A stretch of 64,000 bases of DNA from an uncultured Rhizobium sp. (GCA_945952045.1 CAMFHE010000005.1:62001-126000), one strand, 5' to 3'; shown: positions 10,003 through 21,568, numbered from the stretch's first letter. Notes: generated by a model not told the origin, from the letters alone. Program-made: numbers and translations.

Positions 10003-11169
10003 ATGAGAACGAGTGTCATCACATCCACCATATTGCACTGCGTGGTGCTGGCATGGGCGATGCTTTCGATCAGTGCTCCGGCATCGTTCGAAGTCGCCGA
10101 TGTCGAGGCATTGCCGGTCGATATCGTGCCGGTGGAAGAGCTGACCCAGACGCAGCAGGGCGCGGAAAAGGCCGAGAAGAAGGACGTTTCCGCCCCGATC
10201 CCCACGACCCGCCCGCAGACCGTCGAGAATGCCCAGAACATCGGCGACAACAATGTCGATCTGAAGAGCGCGCCGACGCCGATCACCAAGCCGACGAATG
10301 TCGAGCAGGCGGCCGCCCCCGAAAAGGTCGAGAAGGTTCAGCCCAAGCAGGACAACGAGACCAACGACGTCAAGGACGTGCAGCAGGAGCAGGAAGCCGC
10401 CGCCGCCGAACCGCCGCCGCCGCAGGAAGTTGCCAAGGTCGAGCCGGCCGTGAAGCCGGAGCCGAAACCGGAAGTGACGCCCGAAGCCAAGCCTGAGCCC
10501 GCGCCGGAAAAACCGGCCGAGGAAGCGCTGCCGACCAACGTGCCGATCCCGGAGTTCAAGCCGAAGCAGGCGGAAGCCAAGCCCGAGACGAAGCCGGTCG
10601 AGAAGCCGCCGGAAAAGAAGGTCGAGGAAAAGCCGGTCGACAAGAAGGTCGAGCCGACCAAGACCGCTTCGATCAAGAGTGATAGCAAGAGCAAGGACGA
10701 CAAGAAGAAGCAGGAAACGGCCAAGTCGAAATCCTCCAAGGAGAGCGATTTCAACGCAGACGATATTTCCGCGCTTCTCAACAAGACCGACGCGAAGTCG
10801 AGCGGCGCCAAGCGGTCGACGCAGACGGCTGCACTCGGCACCAAGAAGAGCAATGGCGGCTCCAAGCTCAGCCAGAGCGAGATGGACGCGCTTCGCGGCC
10901 AGATCGAGAACAACTGGTCGGTCATATCAGGCATCGACGGCGCACAGGGCGTGACCATCAAGGTTACCATGCGCCTCGACGAAAACGGCGATATTATCGG
11001 TGACCCCGAAGTGGTCGCCTCCGGCGGCTCGGATACGGCCCGCCGCACACTGGAAGGCAGCGCCCTGCGTGCGATCATGAAGTCGCGTCCCTTCAAGGGC
11101 TTGCCACGAGACAAATACGATGCCTGGAGCGAAGTGGTCGTCAACTTCGACCCCAGCCAATTGCTTTGA
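10003..11169 (+). CDS. tolA: Tol-Pal protein TolA
   Basis: 388 residues. One N-terminal membrane anchor (about 7-25, ITSTILHCVVLAWAMLS) is followed by a long Lys/Glu/Pro/Ala-rich linker (about 45-270) that spans the periplasm. A C-terminal TonB-like domain (about 285-388) starts LSQSEMDALRGQIENNW and carries VTIKVTMRLDENGDI. It links TolQR to TolB/Pal. The Pro/Lys/Glu-rich linker is typical of alphaproteobacterial TolA rather than the Ala-rich helix of enterics. Confidence 0.95.
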   Translation: MRTSVITSTILHCVVLAWAMLSISAPASFEVADVEALPVDIVPVEELTQTQQGAEKAEKKDVSAPIPTTRPQTVENAQNIGDNNVDLKSAPTPITKPTNVEQAAAPEKVEKVQPKQDNETNDVKDVQQEQEAAAAEPPPPQEVAKVEPAVKPEPKPEVTPEAKPEPAPEKPAEEALPTNVPIPEFKPKQAEAKPETKPVEKPPEKKVEEKPVDKKVEPTKTASIKSDSKSKDDKKKQETAKSKSSKESDFNADDISALLNKTDAKSSGAKRSTQTAALGTKKSNGGSKLSQSEMDALRGQIENNWSVISGIDGAQGVTIKVTMRLDENGDIIGDPEVVASGGSDTARRTLEGSALRAIMKSRPFKGLPRDKYDAWSEVVVNFDPSQLL

Positions 11170-11182
11170 GTGAAGGCCAAGG

Positions 11183-12493
11183 ATGATGTTCAAAACAAAC
11201 CTGATCCGTCTTTTCGCCCTCGTGGCGGGTTTGATGGCGGCATATGTCGCCCCCGCCTATGCGGTCGTCGAGATCAACATCAACAAGGGCAATGTCGAGC
11301 CCCTGCCGATCGCGATCACGGATTTCATGTCGAACGGCGATCTCGGCGCCCAGGTGTCTGCGGTCATCGCCGCCGACCTGAAGCGCTCCGGCCTGTTCGC
11401 CCCCATAAACAAGCAGGCTTTCATCGAAAAGATCGCCGATCCGGGCCAGGTGCCGCGCTTCGAGGACTGGAAGGTCATCAATGCGCAGGCGCTGGTCACC
11501 GGCCGCGTCACGCGTGAGGGCGATGGCCGCCTGCGCGCCGAATTCCGCCTGTGGGACACGTTTGCCGGTAAGCAGATGGCCGGCCAGCAGTTCTACACCC
11601 AGCCGGAAAACTGGCGTCGCGTCGCCCATATCATTGCCGATGCGATCTACAAGCAGATCACCGGTGAAGACGGATACTTCGATACCCGCGTCGTCTTCGT
11701 TGCCGAAAGCGGCCCGAAGACCGACCGCAAGCGTCAGCTGGCCATCATGGATCAGGACGGCTTCAACGTCCGCACGCTGACCAATTCCAATTCGATCGTG
11801 CTGACGCCGCGCTTCTCGCCGAACCGCCAGGAAGTGACCTACATGTCCTTCGAAGGCGACCAGCCGCGCGTCTACCTGCTGCAACTCGAAACCGGACAGC
11901 GCGAAGTCGTCGGCAATTTCCCCGGCATGACCTTCTCGCCGCGCTTCTCGCCGGATGGCCAGCGCGTCATCATGAGCCTTCAGCAGGAAGGCAACGCCAA
12001 TATCTATACGATGGATCTGCGTTCGCGCACCACGACGCGCCTGACCTCGACGGCGGCGATCGATACGTCACCTTCCTATTCGCCCGATGGTGGCCAAGTG
12101 GTGTTCGAAAGCGACCGGGGCGGCAAGCCGCAGCTCTACGTCATGGGCGCCAACGGCTCCAACCAGCACCGCATCTCCTTCGGCGACGGCTCCTATTCGA
12201 CGCCGGTCTGGTCGCCGCGTGGCGATCTGATCGCCTTCACCAAGCAGGCGGGCGGCAAGTTCTCGATCGGCGTGATGAAGCCGGACGGTTCGGGTGAGCG
12301 CATCCTGACCACGGGCTTTCACAATGAAGGCCCGACCTGGGCGCCGAACGGCCGGGTGCTGATGTTCTTCCGCCAGTCGGCCGGCGCCGGCGGCCCGCAG
12401 ATCTACTCGATCGACATCACAGGCTACAACGAGCAGCCGGTCAAGACGCCGGGCTACGCATCCGACCCGGCCTGGTCGCCGCTCCTCGAGTAG
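11183..12493 (+). CDS. tolB: Tol-Pal periplasmic beta-propeller protein TolB
   Basis: 436 residues. The Sec signal peptide ends near VAPAYA (about residue 27). An N-terminal domain (PLPIAITDF) is followed by a six-bladed WD40-like propeller with repeated units such as [51 protein letters not shown] and [12 protein letters not shown]. TolB binds Pal and TolA. It starts 13 bases after tolA. Two adjacent ATG codons (11183 and 11186) are possible starts. Confidence 0.96.
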   Translation: MMFKTNLIRLFALVAGLMAAYVAPAYAVVEININKGNVEPLPIAITDFMSNGDLGAQVSAVIAADLKRSGLFAPINKQAFIEKIADPGQVPRFEDWKVINAQALVTGRVTREGDGRLRAEFRLWDTFAGKQMAGQQFYTQPENWRRVAHIIADAIYKQITGEDGYFDTRVVFVAESGPKTDRKRQLAIMDQDGFNVRTLTNSNSIVLTPRFSPNRQEVTYMSFEGDQPRVYLLQLETGQREVVGNFPGMTFSPRFSPDGQRVIMSLQQEGNANIYTMDLRSRTTTRLTSTAAIDTSPSYSPDGGQVVFESDRGGKPQLYVMGANGSNQHRISFGDGSYSTPVWSPRGDLIAFTKQAGGKFSIGVMKPDGSGERILTTGFHNEGPTWAPNGRVLMFFRQSAGAGGPQIYSIDITGYNEQPVKTPGYASDPAWSPLLE

Positions 12494-12508
12494 GACAGGT
12501 AAGACCGC

Positions 12509-12559
12509 GATGCAGGATGCATCGGGGTGCAGGATGCACCGGGGCGCATGATGCGCCGG
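12509..12559. repeat. three tandem compensated 15 bp palindromes after tolB
   Basis: Three 15 bp palindromes at 12509-12523, 12526-12540 and 12543-12557 are spaced exactly 17 bp apart and separated by GG. They read GATGC-aggat-GCATC, GGTGC-aggat-GCACC and GGCGC-atgat-GCGCC. The arms differ between copies but pairing is kept in each. They lie 16 bases after the tolB stop and about 180 bases before pal. Confidence 0.75.
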
Positions 12560-12739
12560 AACGGGACAAACGGGGAGGCGGGCTCGCTTGGGCTTCGCCT
12601 CTCGTCGCAGAAGAATGAGACTGACGGCATCGAAAAGTGAAATTGTCAGTTCGTTAACCATACTCGTTGAAGGCCGGTTAACCGAGATTGGTTAAAGTCT
12701 GGCAACGCTGAATTGAAGTTTTCAAGGAGACCCGAGGCC

Positions 12740-13291
12740 ATGAGCCGAACGATTACCCCGGCATACAGCCGCATGCAGTCCATCGCCCGCAGCCCTGCTT
12801 TCCTCGCTCTGGCGCTGTCTCTGGCTCTCGCAGGCTGTGCTTCGAAGAAGAACCTGCCGAACAATGCCAATGAGCTCGGTCTCAATGGCGCGAACGGCCT
12901 GAACGGTTCCGGCACGGCCACCCCCGGCTCGCCGCAGGACTTCACGGTCAATGTCGGCGACCGCATCTTCTTCGACACCGACTCGTCGTCGATCAATGCA
13001 AGTGCTGCCCAGACGCTCGACCGTCAGGCGCAATGGCTCGGCCAGTATCCGAAGTATGCCATCACCGTCGAAGGCCATGCCGACGAACGCGGCACGCGCG
13101 AATACAACCTGGCGCTCGGCGCTCGTCGTGCTGCCGCCGCCAAGCAGTATCTGTCCTCGCGCGGCGTTCCGGCCAACCGCATGAAGACGATCTCCTACGG
13201 TAAGGAACGTCCGGTCGCCGTCTGCGACGACATCTCCTGCTGGTCGCAGAACCGTCGCGCCGTGACCGTTCTCGGTGGCGCGGGCATGTAA
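12740..13291 (+). CDS. pal: peptidoglycan-associated lipoprotein Pal
   Basis: 183 residues from ATG 12740, preceded by AAGGAGACC. The lipobox LALAGC sets Cys33 as the lipidated residue. After a Asn/Gly-rich linker comes the OmpA-like peptidoglycan-binding domain: VGDRIFFDTDSSSI, VEGHADERGTREYNLALG and ISYGKERPV. It anchors the outer membrane to peptidoglycan and binds TolB. The intergenic space of about 245 bases upstream, with several GTTAACC motifs, suggests an own promoter in addition to readthrough from tolB. Confidence 0.96.
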   Translation: MSRTITPAYSRMQSIARSPAFLALALSLALAGCASKKNLPNNANELGLNGANGLNGSGTATPGSPQDFTVNVGDRIFFDTDSSSINASAAQTLDRQAQWLGQYPKYAITVEGHADERGTREYNLALGARRAAAAKQYLSSRGVPANRMKTISYGKERPVAVCDDISCWSQNRRAVTVLGGAGM

Positions 13292-13299
13292 TTGCCGAA

Positions 13300-13345
13300 A
13301 GCATTTCCAGCAAAACTGTGAAACGGTTTTGCGTCCGGAAATGCG
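13300..13345 (-). repeat. dispersed palindromic repeat family A, copy 1
   Basis: A 46-base imperfect hairpin starting 8 bases after the pal stop. Its reverse complement matches copy 3 (39142-39187) at all but two positions. The conserved ends are CGCATTTCCGGACG and GCTGGAAATGCT, and a TTTTTGTTT box flanks it. It could act as a 3'-end or terminator element for pal. Confidence 0.8.
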
Positions 13346-13553
13346 ATAAACAAAAAGTTTAAGCGGTTTCATCCTTTCGAAAACCCCGCCGCATCGCTTG
13401 CGGCGGGGTTTTTCGTTTTCCGGCAAAGTTGCGCCCGAAAGCGCATTTTTTACCATACTTTGGCCGAACTCCGTTGCTTTTTGACGGTAATTGGAAAACT
13501 CTCCAGCCGCGCCGCTCTAGGCGCGCCGATTCACGATGACAGGAAAGAGGGAC

Positions 13554-14546
13554 ATGAAAAGACTTGTCGTGGCGGGAATGATGGCTCTTGCGGCCTCCTG
13601 CGGTTTTCAGGCCGTGGCCCATTCTGCGCCGCTCTGGGTGCCTGGCGCACCGGTTAAAGCTGGAGAAAGCAACCTGCCGGTCATCCGCGTCCAAAGCGCC
13701 ACCATGGAAGTGCAGCAGCTTCAGGAACAGATCCGTTCGCTCAACGGGCGCATCGAGGAGATGAGCTTTCAGCTGCTGCAGATGCAGGAGCAGATCCGCA
13801 AGTTCCAGGAAGACAACGAATTCCGCTTCCAGGAAATCGAACGCAAGGGCAGCAATACCAACAAGAAGTCGGGTTCTCTGGAGGCACCCTCCCAGAAGCC
13901 GGCCGACGACGTTGCCCGTATCATCGAGGAGCCGGGCGCCGCGTCCGGCTCCGGTCAGGCGCCCGGGACCGACGCCGACACCACGACGGCGGCGACAGGC
14001 TCTACCGGCTCCAGCGGCAAGCCCGCCATGGAGCTCGGCTCCATCGAAATGGACGCCAGCGGCAATCCGGTCGGTGCAACGCTCAACAAGGGCGGCGAAA
14101 ATGCGTCCGCACCGCTGAGCGATAACGGCGCGGCGTCGAGCGGCGAAGTCGCTTCGCTGAGCGGCAAGGAAGGTCAGGACTACCAGTCGGCCTATGGCCA
14201 TGTGCTGTCGGGCGACTATTCGGTCGCCGAAAAGGAATTCCAGGCCTATATCGCCACCTATCCGTCCAGCGCCAAGGCGGCGGACGCCAATTTCTGGCTG
14301 GGCGAGGCGCTTTACAGCCAAGGCAAATACAACGAGTCGGCCAAGACCTTCCTCAATGCCCACAAGAATTACGGCAAGTCGCCCAAGGCGCCGGAAATGC
14401 TGCTGAAGCTCGGCATGTCGCTGGCGGCCCTCGACAACAAGGACATGGCCTGCGCCACGCTGCGCGAAGTGCCGAAGCGTTATCCCAAGGCATCGCGCGC
14501 CGTCATCGGCAAGGTCGCGGCCGAGCAGAAGCGCCTGAGCTGCTGA
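13554..14546 (+). CDS. cpoB: cell division coordinator CpoB (YbgF)
   Basis: 330 residues from ATG 13554, with a purine-rich site (AGGAAAGAGG) before it. It has a signal peptide (about 1-26, ending AVAHSA), an N-terminal coiled coil (MEVQQLQEQIRSLNGRIEEM) and a Ser/Gly/Ala-rich linker. A C-terminal TPR domain (about 210-330) includes YQSAYGHVLSGDYSVAEKEF, ANFWLGEALYSQGKYNES and PEMLLKLGMSLAAL. CpoB links Tol-Pal with PBP1B during constriction in E. coli. The gene closes the Tol-Pal run. Confidence 0.93.
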   Translation: MKRLVVAGMMALAASCGFQAVAHSAPLWVPGAPVKAGESNLPVIRVQSATMEVQQLQEQIRSLNGRIEEMSFQLLQMQEQIRKFQEDNEFRFQEIERKGSNTNKKSGSLEAPSQKPADDVARIIEEPGAASGSGQAPGTDADTTTAATGSTGSSGKPAMELGSIEMDASGNPVGATLNKGGENASAPLSDNGAASSGEVASLSGKEGQDYQSAYGHVLSGDYSVAEKEFQAYIATYPSSAKAADANFWLGEALYSQGKYNESAKTFLNAHKNYGKSPKAPEMLLKLGMSLAALDNKDMACATLREVPKRYPKASRAVIGKVAAEQKRLSC

Positions 14547-14552
14547 TTTCCG

Positions 14553-15917
14553 GTGACGTTTCCCGTCACCCCACAAGCGGCGATCGACCGCTTTCTGTCC
14601 GATCAGACCGAACCCCTTCGCCTGATGGTCGCCATTTCCGGCGGCAGTGATTCGACCGGACTGTTGTTTCTCCTGCATGACGCCCTGCGCGCAGGCTGCC
14701 ATCCGCATCTCTCGCTGTGCGCCGCGACCGTCGATCACGGCTTGCGGCCGGAATCGGCTGCGGAAGCCGCTGGTGTCGCCGCCCTTTGCGCAAGTCTCTC
14801 CATTCCGCATCGCATTCTCGTCTGGGAAGGGGCAAGGCCGGTGAGCGGCTTGGCCGCTGCGGCCCGCGCGGCGCGTTACCGCCTGCTTGTCGACGCCGCC
14901 GAAGTCTTTGGCGCAGGGCTCGTTCTTTCCGCCCATACCGCTGACGACCAGGTGGAGACGGCGGCGATGCGCGCCGAGCGAAACGGCGATGTCTTGAGCC
15001 CCGGCCTTGCCGGCATGGCGCCGGCCGTGCTGCTCGATGGCCGCCTTTGGCTCATGCGGCCGCTGCTCGATTGCAGCCGCGCCGATATTCGCGCTGTTCT
15101 GGATGCCAACGGAATCGGCTGGGTGGACGATCCCTCCAACGACAATCCCGCCTATGAGCGCCCGCGCCAACGGCTCCGCCTGCAGGAAGCCGACAGGGCG
15201 TCGGCGCTCGACGATATCCACCGCGCGCAGCGGCGGCGCTATGCGCTCTCGGCGGCGGCTGCCGAATTCATTCGTGACGGTGCGACTGTGCATGGCGGCG
15301 CGGTCGCTGCGGTTGACCGCGCGGCGCTGCAGGATGTCGATGACGATGTTCTGGCTTACGGGCTCGCTTCTCTTGCTGCCGTCATCGGCGGCCGGCCGCA
15401 TCCGCTGTCCGCCGACCGGATGGCGCCGGTGATCGGTCTTTGCCGCACCGGCGAACTGACCCGGCTGAATGCCGGCCGAGTCGTCTTCGATCAGCGCCGC
15501 GATGCGCTTTTTCTGACGCGCGAGGCGCGCGGTATTTTGTCGCTGAGGCTGGAGGCCGGCAGCGCCGGCATCTGGGACGGACGCTACCGTATCGACAACA
15601 CCGGCGATTCTGCCGTCACCATCATTGCCGCCGGCATTGCGGGGCAGTGGAGAGGCGGCGCGCTTTTTCCGGGCCTGCCGGCCGGCATCGCCCGCAGCGC
15701 GGCGGCAAGCCTTCCAGCCTGTGGCGATGCGGCCGGTTTGGGCACCGTCATCGAGCCGGCTTTTCTGGCATGGTTAAGGCTCCGTTATTTTCTCGCGCCC
15801 TTCGACCGCTTTTTGCCATTGTTCGATGAGAAGCTTGCTGGCGAGATTGCCTTGAAATTCGGTCGGCGGGGCGCCGACTTACCGTTTCGCGGCCCGTCGA
15901 CGGAAAACGAATGTTGA
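14553..15917 (+). CDS. tilS: tRNA(Ile)-lysidine synthetase TilS
   Basis: 454 residues with a GTG start at 14553, six bases after cpoB. The PP-loop ATP pyrophosphatase motif SGGSDSTG is at about 30-37, followed by TVDHGLRPESAAEA, SAHTADDQVET and RPLLDCSRADIRA. TilS makes lysidine at C34 of tRNA-Ile(CAU), converting its specificity from Met to Ile, and is essential in most bacteria. No upstream ATG fits without overlapping cpoB. Confidence 0.93.
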   Translation: MTFPVTPQAAIDRFLSDQTEPLRLMVAISGGSDSTGLLFLLHDALRAGCHPHLSLCAATVDHGLRPESAAEAAGVAALCASLSIPHRILVWEGARPVSGLAAAARAARYRLLVDAAEVFGAGLVLSAHTADDQVETAAMRAERNGDVLSPGLAGMAPAVLLDGRLWLMRPLLDCSRADIRAVLDANGIGWVDDPSNDNPAYERPRQRLRLQEADRASALDDIHRAQRRRYALSAAAAEFIRDGATVHGGAVAAVDRAALQDVDDDVLAYGLASLAAVIGGRPHPLSADRMAPVIGLCRTGELTRLNAGRVVFDQRRDALFLTREARGILSLRLEAGSAGIWDGRYRIDNTGDSAVTIIAAGIAGQWRGGALFPGLPAGIARSAAASLPACGDAAGLGTVIEPAFLAWLRLRYFLAPFDRFLPLFDEKLAGEIALKFGRRGADLPFRGPSTENEC

Positions 15918-16014
15918 CATCCGCTTATCCTTGGCAATACCTCGCCGGCACCCTATGTTAAGGGCCAAGTATTGTGCCTGACCCAGGCCGACGTTTCACG
16001 CTTTGGGGAGTTCG

Positions 16015-17955
<1,941 letters not shown>

Positions 17956-17972
17956 GCGCTCTTTCTCCACAG

Positions 17973-18000
17973 CGCCCGCCTTTCCGGCGGGCGTTTTTTT
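17973..18000 (+). terminator. intrinsic terminator of ftsH
   Basis: An 8 bp GC stem (17973-17980 with 17986-17993, loop TTTCC) followed by seven T residues, 17 bases after the ftsH stop. Confidence 0.9.
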
Positions 18001-18213
18001 CTGCGATCCGTTGCGTGGGTAACGGGATGTAAGCGGGATTGACGTTATTTGACGTGCCGGAAACGATGGTTTGTGGCATGAAATACTGGAGGGGCGCAGG
18101 TACTGCGTCGCCCTTTTTCCTTTTCCGCATCCATGCTCCGGCCGGTTTGGCCGTGACGCCGGATTTGTGACGCTTTGCGGCGCCATTGCGCTGCTCCTTT
18201 TCGGGGGATCTTC

Positions 18214-19566
18214 ATGAAAAGACGCTATTTCGGGACCGATGGTATCCGGGGACAATCCAACATGTTCCCGATGACGCCCGATCTTGCCATGCGGGTCGGC
18301 ATCGCCGTCGGCACGATTTTCCGGCGTGGAACGCATCGCCATCGCGTGGTCATCGGCAAGGATACGCGCCTGTCCGGCTACATGCTGGAAAACGCCATGG
18401 TTGCCGGTTTCACCGCTGCCGGCATCGATGCCTTCGTTCTCGGCCCGATCCCGACTCCGGCCGTCGCCATGCTGACGCGCTCGCTGCGCGCCGATATCGG
18501 CGTGATGATCTCCGCCTCGCACAATCCTTACGAAGACAACGGCATCAAGCTGTTCGGTCCTGACGGCTACAAGCTCTCCGACGAACTCGAAATGCAGATC
18601 GAAGGCCTGCTTGAGCAGGATCTCGGACCGCAGCTTGCCAAGTCCGACAATATCGGTCGCGCCAAGCGTATCGACGGCGTGCATGACCGCTATATCGAAT
18701 TCGCCAAGCGCACCTTGCCGCGCGATGTGACCCTGCAGGGTCTTCGCGTCGCCATCGACTGCGCCAACGGCGCCGCCTACAAGGTTGCGCCTGCCGTGCT
18801 CTGGGAACTCGGCGCCGATGTCGTGACCATCGGTAACGAACCGAACGGCACCAATATCAACCTGAATTGCGGTTCCACCCATCCCGCCGCCTTGCAGAAG
18901 AAGGTGCATGAGGTGCGCGCCGATATCGGTATCGCGCTCGACGGCGATGCCGACCGCGTCATCATCGTTGACGAAAACGGCGACATCATCGATGGCGACC
19001 AGCTTATGGCCGTCGTCGCCGAAAGCTGGGCCGAGGACGAGACGTTGAAGGGTGACGGCATCGTCGCCACCATCATGTCCAATCTCGGGCTGGAGCGCTT
19101 CCTGCAATCCAAGGGCCTCAATCTCGCTCGCACCAAGGTCGGCGACCGCTATGTCGTCGAACATATGCGCCAGCACGGCTACAATATCGGCGGCGAGCAG
19201 TCCGGCCATATCGTGCTGTCCGATTTCGGCACTACCGGCGACGGGCTGGTGGCCGCATTGCAGATTCTGGCCTGCGTCAAGCGCACCGGCCGGACGGTCA
19301 GCGAAGTCTGCCGCCGTTTCGAGCCTGTGCCGCAATTGCTCAAGAACGTGCGCTATTCCGGCGGCAAGCCGTTGGAGGACAATGTCGTGCGCCAGGCGAT
19401 CGCCGATGCCGAGCAGGAGCTTTCCCGCAACGGCCGCCTTGTGATCCGTCCCTCCGGCACGGAGCCGCTGATCCGCGTCATGGCCGAAGGCGACGATCGC
19501 AGCCAGATCGAGCGGATCGTCAACGATCTCGTTGGCGTCATCGCCAACGTGCGCACCGCCGCCTGA
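18214..19566 (+). CDS. glmM: phosphoglucosamine mutase GlmM
   Basis: 450 residues from ATG 18214 ([16 protein letters not shown]). The phosphoserine loop [14 protein letters not shown] lies near residue 102 and the metal loop [10 protein letters not shown] near 245. The C-terminal phosphate-binding loop is [14 protein letters not shown]. It converts glucosamine-6-P to glucosamine-1-P for UDP-GlcNAc, the precursor of peptidoglycan and lipid A. The ftsH-glmM order is common in alphaproteobacteria, but a terminator separates them here. Confidence 0.97.
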   Translation: MKRRYFGTDGIRGQSNMFPMTPDLAMRVGIAVGTIFRRGTHRHRVVIGKDTRLSGYMLENAMVAGFTAAGIDAFVLGPIPTPAVAMLTRSLRADIGVMISASHNPYEDNGIKLFGPDGYKLSDELEMQIEGLLEQDLGPQLAKSDNIGRAKRIDGVHDRYIEFAKRTLPRDVTLQGLRVAIDCANGAAYKVAPAVLWELGADVVTIGNEPNGTNINLNCGSTHPAALQKKVHEVRADIGIALDGDADRVIIVDENGDIIDGDQLMAVVAESWAEDETLKGDGIVATIMSNLGLERFLQSKGLNLARTKVGDRYVVEHMRQHGYNIGGEQSGHIVLSDFGTTGDGLVAALQILACVKRTGRTVSEVCRRFEPVPQLLKNVRYSGGKPLEDNVVRQAIADAEQELSRNGRLVIRPSGTEPLIRVMAEGDDRSQIERIVNDLVGVIANVRTAA

Positions 19567-19588
19567 TTTTTGGAAATTTGGACCTATG

Positions 19589-19619
19589 AAAGCCGGTGGC
19601 CACAAGCCGCCGGCTTTTG
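19589..19619 (+). terminator. terminator of glmM
   Basis: A 12 bp stem (19589-19600 with 19606-19617, one wobble, loop CACAA) ending in TTTT, 22 bases after the glmM stop. Confidence 0.75.
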
Positions 19620-19690
19620 ACGTTCAAGGTTACGACATTCCGAAGAATCAGCCTTTCCGAACTGCGAAGATTCTCGGTAAACGAGCGTAG

Positions 19691-19705
19691 TTAATCGGGT
19701 TTTAA
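19691..19705 (+). promoter_or_regulatory. perfect CtrA-type box upstream of OMP 1
   Basis: TTAA-TCGGGTT-TTAA, followed by CC, is an exact match to the TTAA-N7-TTAA consensus of the response regulator CtrA. It is 86 bases before the ATG of the outer-membrane protein at 19791. The consensus is established knowledge; binding here is inference. Confidence 0.6.
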
Positions 19706-19790
19706 CCTTTCCCTTTCATTATCCAAGGCAAATGGGACAGTTGGCTGGCCGCGGCTTTGCCAATCCACACATCGCCTTGGAGTCGAAGCC

Positions 19791-20648
19791 ATGAAGAAAA
19801 CTCTGATCGGCATTCTTGCCGCTCTCCTTGCCAGCAGCCCGGCGCTTTCAGCCGATCTCTACCAGCCCGAACCCGTTCCGGTTCAGCCGATCGAGGAGCC
19901 TGTTCAGGTCGCCTCCACATCCGGCTGGTATCTGCGCGGCGATGCCGGCTATTCCTTCAACAAAATCCGCGGCGCCCGCTTCTTCCAGGGCAGCAACGGC
20001 TATGAGCGCGACTTCGACAACGTCAAGCTGCGCAACGCCTTCACTGTCGGCGCCGGCGTCGGTTACCAGGTGAATTCCTATCTGCGCACGGACTTGACCT
20101 TCGACTATCTGTCCCGTTCGAAGTTCGAAGGCTCGACCAGCGGCGGCGGCGCCGATTTCGGCGCCTGCGTCACGCGCTGCACCTCGCGCGACTACGCCTC
20201 GCTGACCGCCTACAGCCTGCTTGCCAACGCCTATGTCGATATCGGCACTTATGGCTCGGTCACGCCTTACGTCGGCGCCGGCATCGGCGGCACCTACGTC
20301 AAGTGGAGCAACCTTAACAACACCTCCTGCGCCGACGGCAATCCGGCCAATTGCGATACCTCGGTTTCGCATGACGGCAAGGGCAGCTGGCGCTTCACCT
20401 ATGCGCTGATGGCCGGCGCGTCGATCGACGTTACCTGCAACCTGAAGGCAGATGTCGGTTACCGTTACCGCCATATCGAAGGCGGCAACATGTTCGGCTA
20501 TGCCCAGAGCGGCGGTCCGGGTTACGACAAGGGCATTTCCTCGCATGAAGGCCGTGTCGGCATGCGCTATATCTTCAACGGTTGCGACCAGCAGCAGGCC
20601 TATGTGCCGCCGGCCGAAATCCCGATGCAGCCGGCAATCTACAAGTAA
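19791..20648 (+). CDS. outer-membrane beta-barrel protein (Omp25/31-like)
   Basis: 285 residues. It has a signal peptide MKKTLIGILAALLASSPALSA, then a Pro/Glu/Val-rich segment (EPVPVQPIEEP) and a barrel with alternating strands. Recognisable parts are GWYLRGDAGYSFNK, FTVGAGVGYQVNSYLRTDLT, VTPYVGAGIGGTYVKW and ADVGYRYRHIEGGNMFG, ending with strand GRVGMRYIF and a short Pro/Gln tail. The family includes small rhizobial and Brucella surface proteins. It is a clear paralogue of the next gene, with the shared FTYALMAGASIDVTC region, but twice four extra Cys (CVTRC, CADGNPANC) could form disulfides. Confidence 0.9.
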   Translation: MKKTLIGILAALLASSPALSADLYQPEPVPVQPIEEPVQVASTSGWYLRGDAGYSFNKIRGARFFQGSNGYERDFDNVKLRNAFTVGAGVGYQVNSYLRTDLTFDYLSRSKFEGSTSGGGADFGACVTRCTSRDYASLTAYSLLANAYVDIGTYGSVTPYVGAGIGGTYVKWSNLNNTSCADGNPANCDTSVSHDGKGSWRFTYALMAGASIDVTCNLKADVGYRYRHIEGGNMFGYAQSGGPGYDKGISSHEGRVGMRYIFNGCDQQQAYVPPAEIPMQPAIYK

Positions 20649-20665
20649 GCCGCATTCAATCAAAG

Positions 20666-20702
20666 AAACGGCCGTCCGGACATAGGTCCGGGCGGCCGTT
20701 TT
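20666..20702 (+). terminator. terminator of OMP 1
   Basis: A 16 bp stem (20666-20681 with 20686-20701, four-base loop, one wobble) followed by TTGCTTTT, 18 bases after the stop. Confidence 0.85.
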
Positions 20703-20742
20703 GCTTTTGAAATCAAGGTTTCCAGCTGCTTAAGAAATATGG

Positions 20743-20757
20743 TTAACGATGCGTTAA
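20743..20757 (+). promoter_or_regulatory. perfect CtrA-type box upstream of OMP 2
   Basis: TTAA-CGATGCG-TTAA, followed by CC, exactly fits TTAA-N7-TTAA. It is 49 bases before the ATG at 20806. A matching box precedes the neighbouring paralogue. Confidence 0.6.
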
Positions 20758-20805
20758 CCATTTGCACCGATACTTGAAGCATTCCTGAACGGTGCGGGGT
20801 GTTCG

Positions 20806-21549
20806 ATGGTCCGGTTGGCAGTATTTTCCTTGGCGGCGGCGGCTTTCGCCGGGCTTTGCCATGTCGCGACGGCGGCCGATCTCGCACCGGAAATCACCCT
20901 GGCGGAAGCCGGCACGATCAGCGCCGGTACCGGACCTTACCTGCGTGCCGATCTCGGTTTCGCACCGTGGACGGGTGACGAAGGGGCCGGTCTCGTCGAT
21001 GGCGCCGGCACCTATCGCGGCTTCGATGAAGGCCGCTTCTCGCATCCGGTTTCCTATGGCGTCGGCGTCGGTTACCAGGTGACCGACGTGCTGCGCGCCG
21101 ATGTCACCGTCGATACGTTCAAGGATCGCTTCGGGGCTGAAGGCGGTTGCGGCGCCGGCTGCACGGCAAGCTATGGGGCCGATTATCGCGGCGTCGGTGT
21201 GATGGCCAATGGTTATGCCGATCTCGCCACCGTCGCCGGTTTCACGCCCTATGTCGGCGCGGGTCTCGGCGCCACGCGCCTGAAATGGTCGGATGCGGGT
21301 GCGACCTACAATTGCGGCGGCGTGAATTGCGGCGCCGATTCGTTCGATGGCGCCGCCGAATGGCGCTTCACCTATGCGCTGATGGCCGGCGTGTCCTATG
21401 CGGTCACCGATCGCGTCAAGCTGGACCTCGGCTATCGTTACTCCGACATGGCCGGCGGCGATACGTTCCGCGCCGGCGCCTCGCATGGCGAGGATGACGG
21501 TTTTGCCCGCCACGAATTCCGCGCGGGCCTTCGCGTCGCGCTCTGGTAG
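20806..21549 (+). CDS. outer-membrane beta-barrel protein, paralogue of the preceding gene
   Basis: 247 residues. It has a signal peptide ending near ATAADLAP (about 23). Barrel strands mirror the upstream gene: GPYLRADLGFAPW, PVSYGVGVGYQVTDVLRADV, VAGFTPYVGAGLGATRLKWS, EWRFTYALMAGVSYAVTD and VKLDLGYRYSDMAGGDTF. The last strand, FRAGLRVALW, ends in an aromatic residue, as expected for BAM-dependent barrel insertion. Short Cys pairs (GGCGAGCTA, NCGGVNCG) recur at the same loops as in the first copy. The two genes are tandem duplicates with separate promoters. Confidence 0.9.
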   Translation: MVRLAVFSLAAAAFAGLCHVATAADLAPEITLAEAGTISAGTGPYLRADLGFAPWTGDEGAGLVDGAGTYRGFDEGRFSHPVSYGVGVGYQVTDVLRADVTVDTFKDRFGAEGGCGAGCTASYGADYRGVGVMANGYADLATVAGFTPYVGAGLGATRLKWSDAGATYNCGGVNCGADSFDGAAEWRFTYALMAGVSYAVTDRVKLDLGYRYSDMAGGDTFRAGASHGEDDGFARHEFRAGLRVALW

Positions 21550-21568
21550 GCGTGCGCTCCTCGAGCCG

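Noticed and set aside
12600-12720. Several GTTAACC motifs upstream of pal as CtrA boxes
   Set aside because: The spacings between TTAA half-sites are not 7 bases, so they do not fit the consensus.
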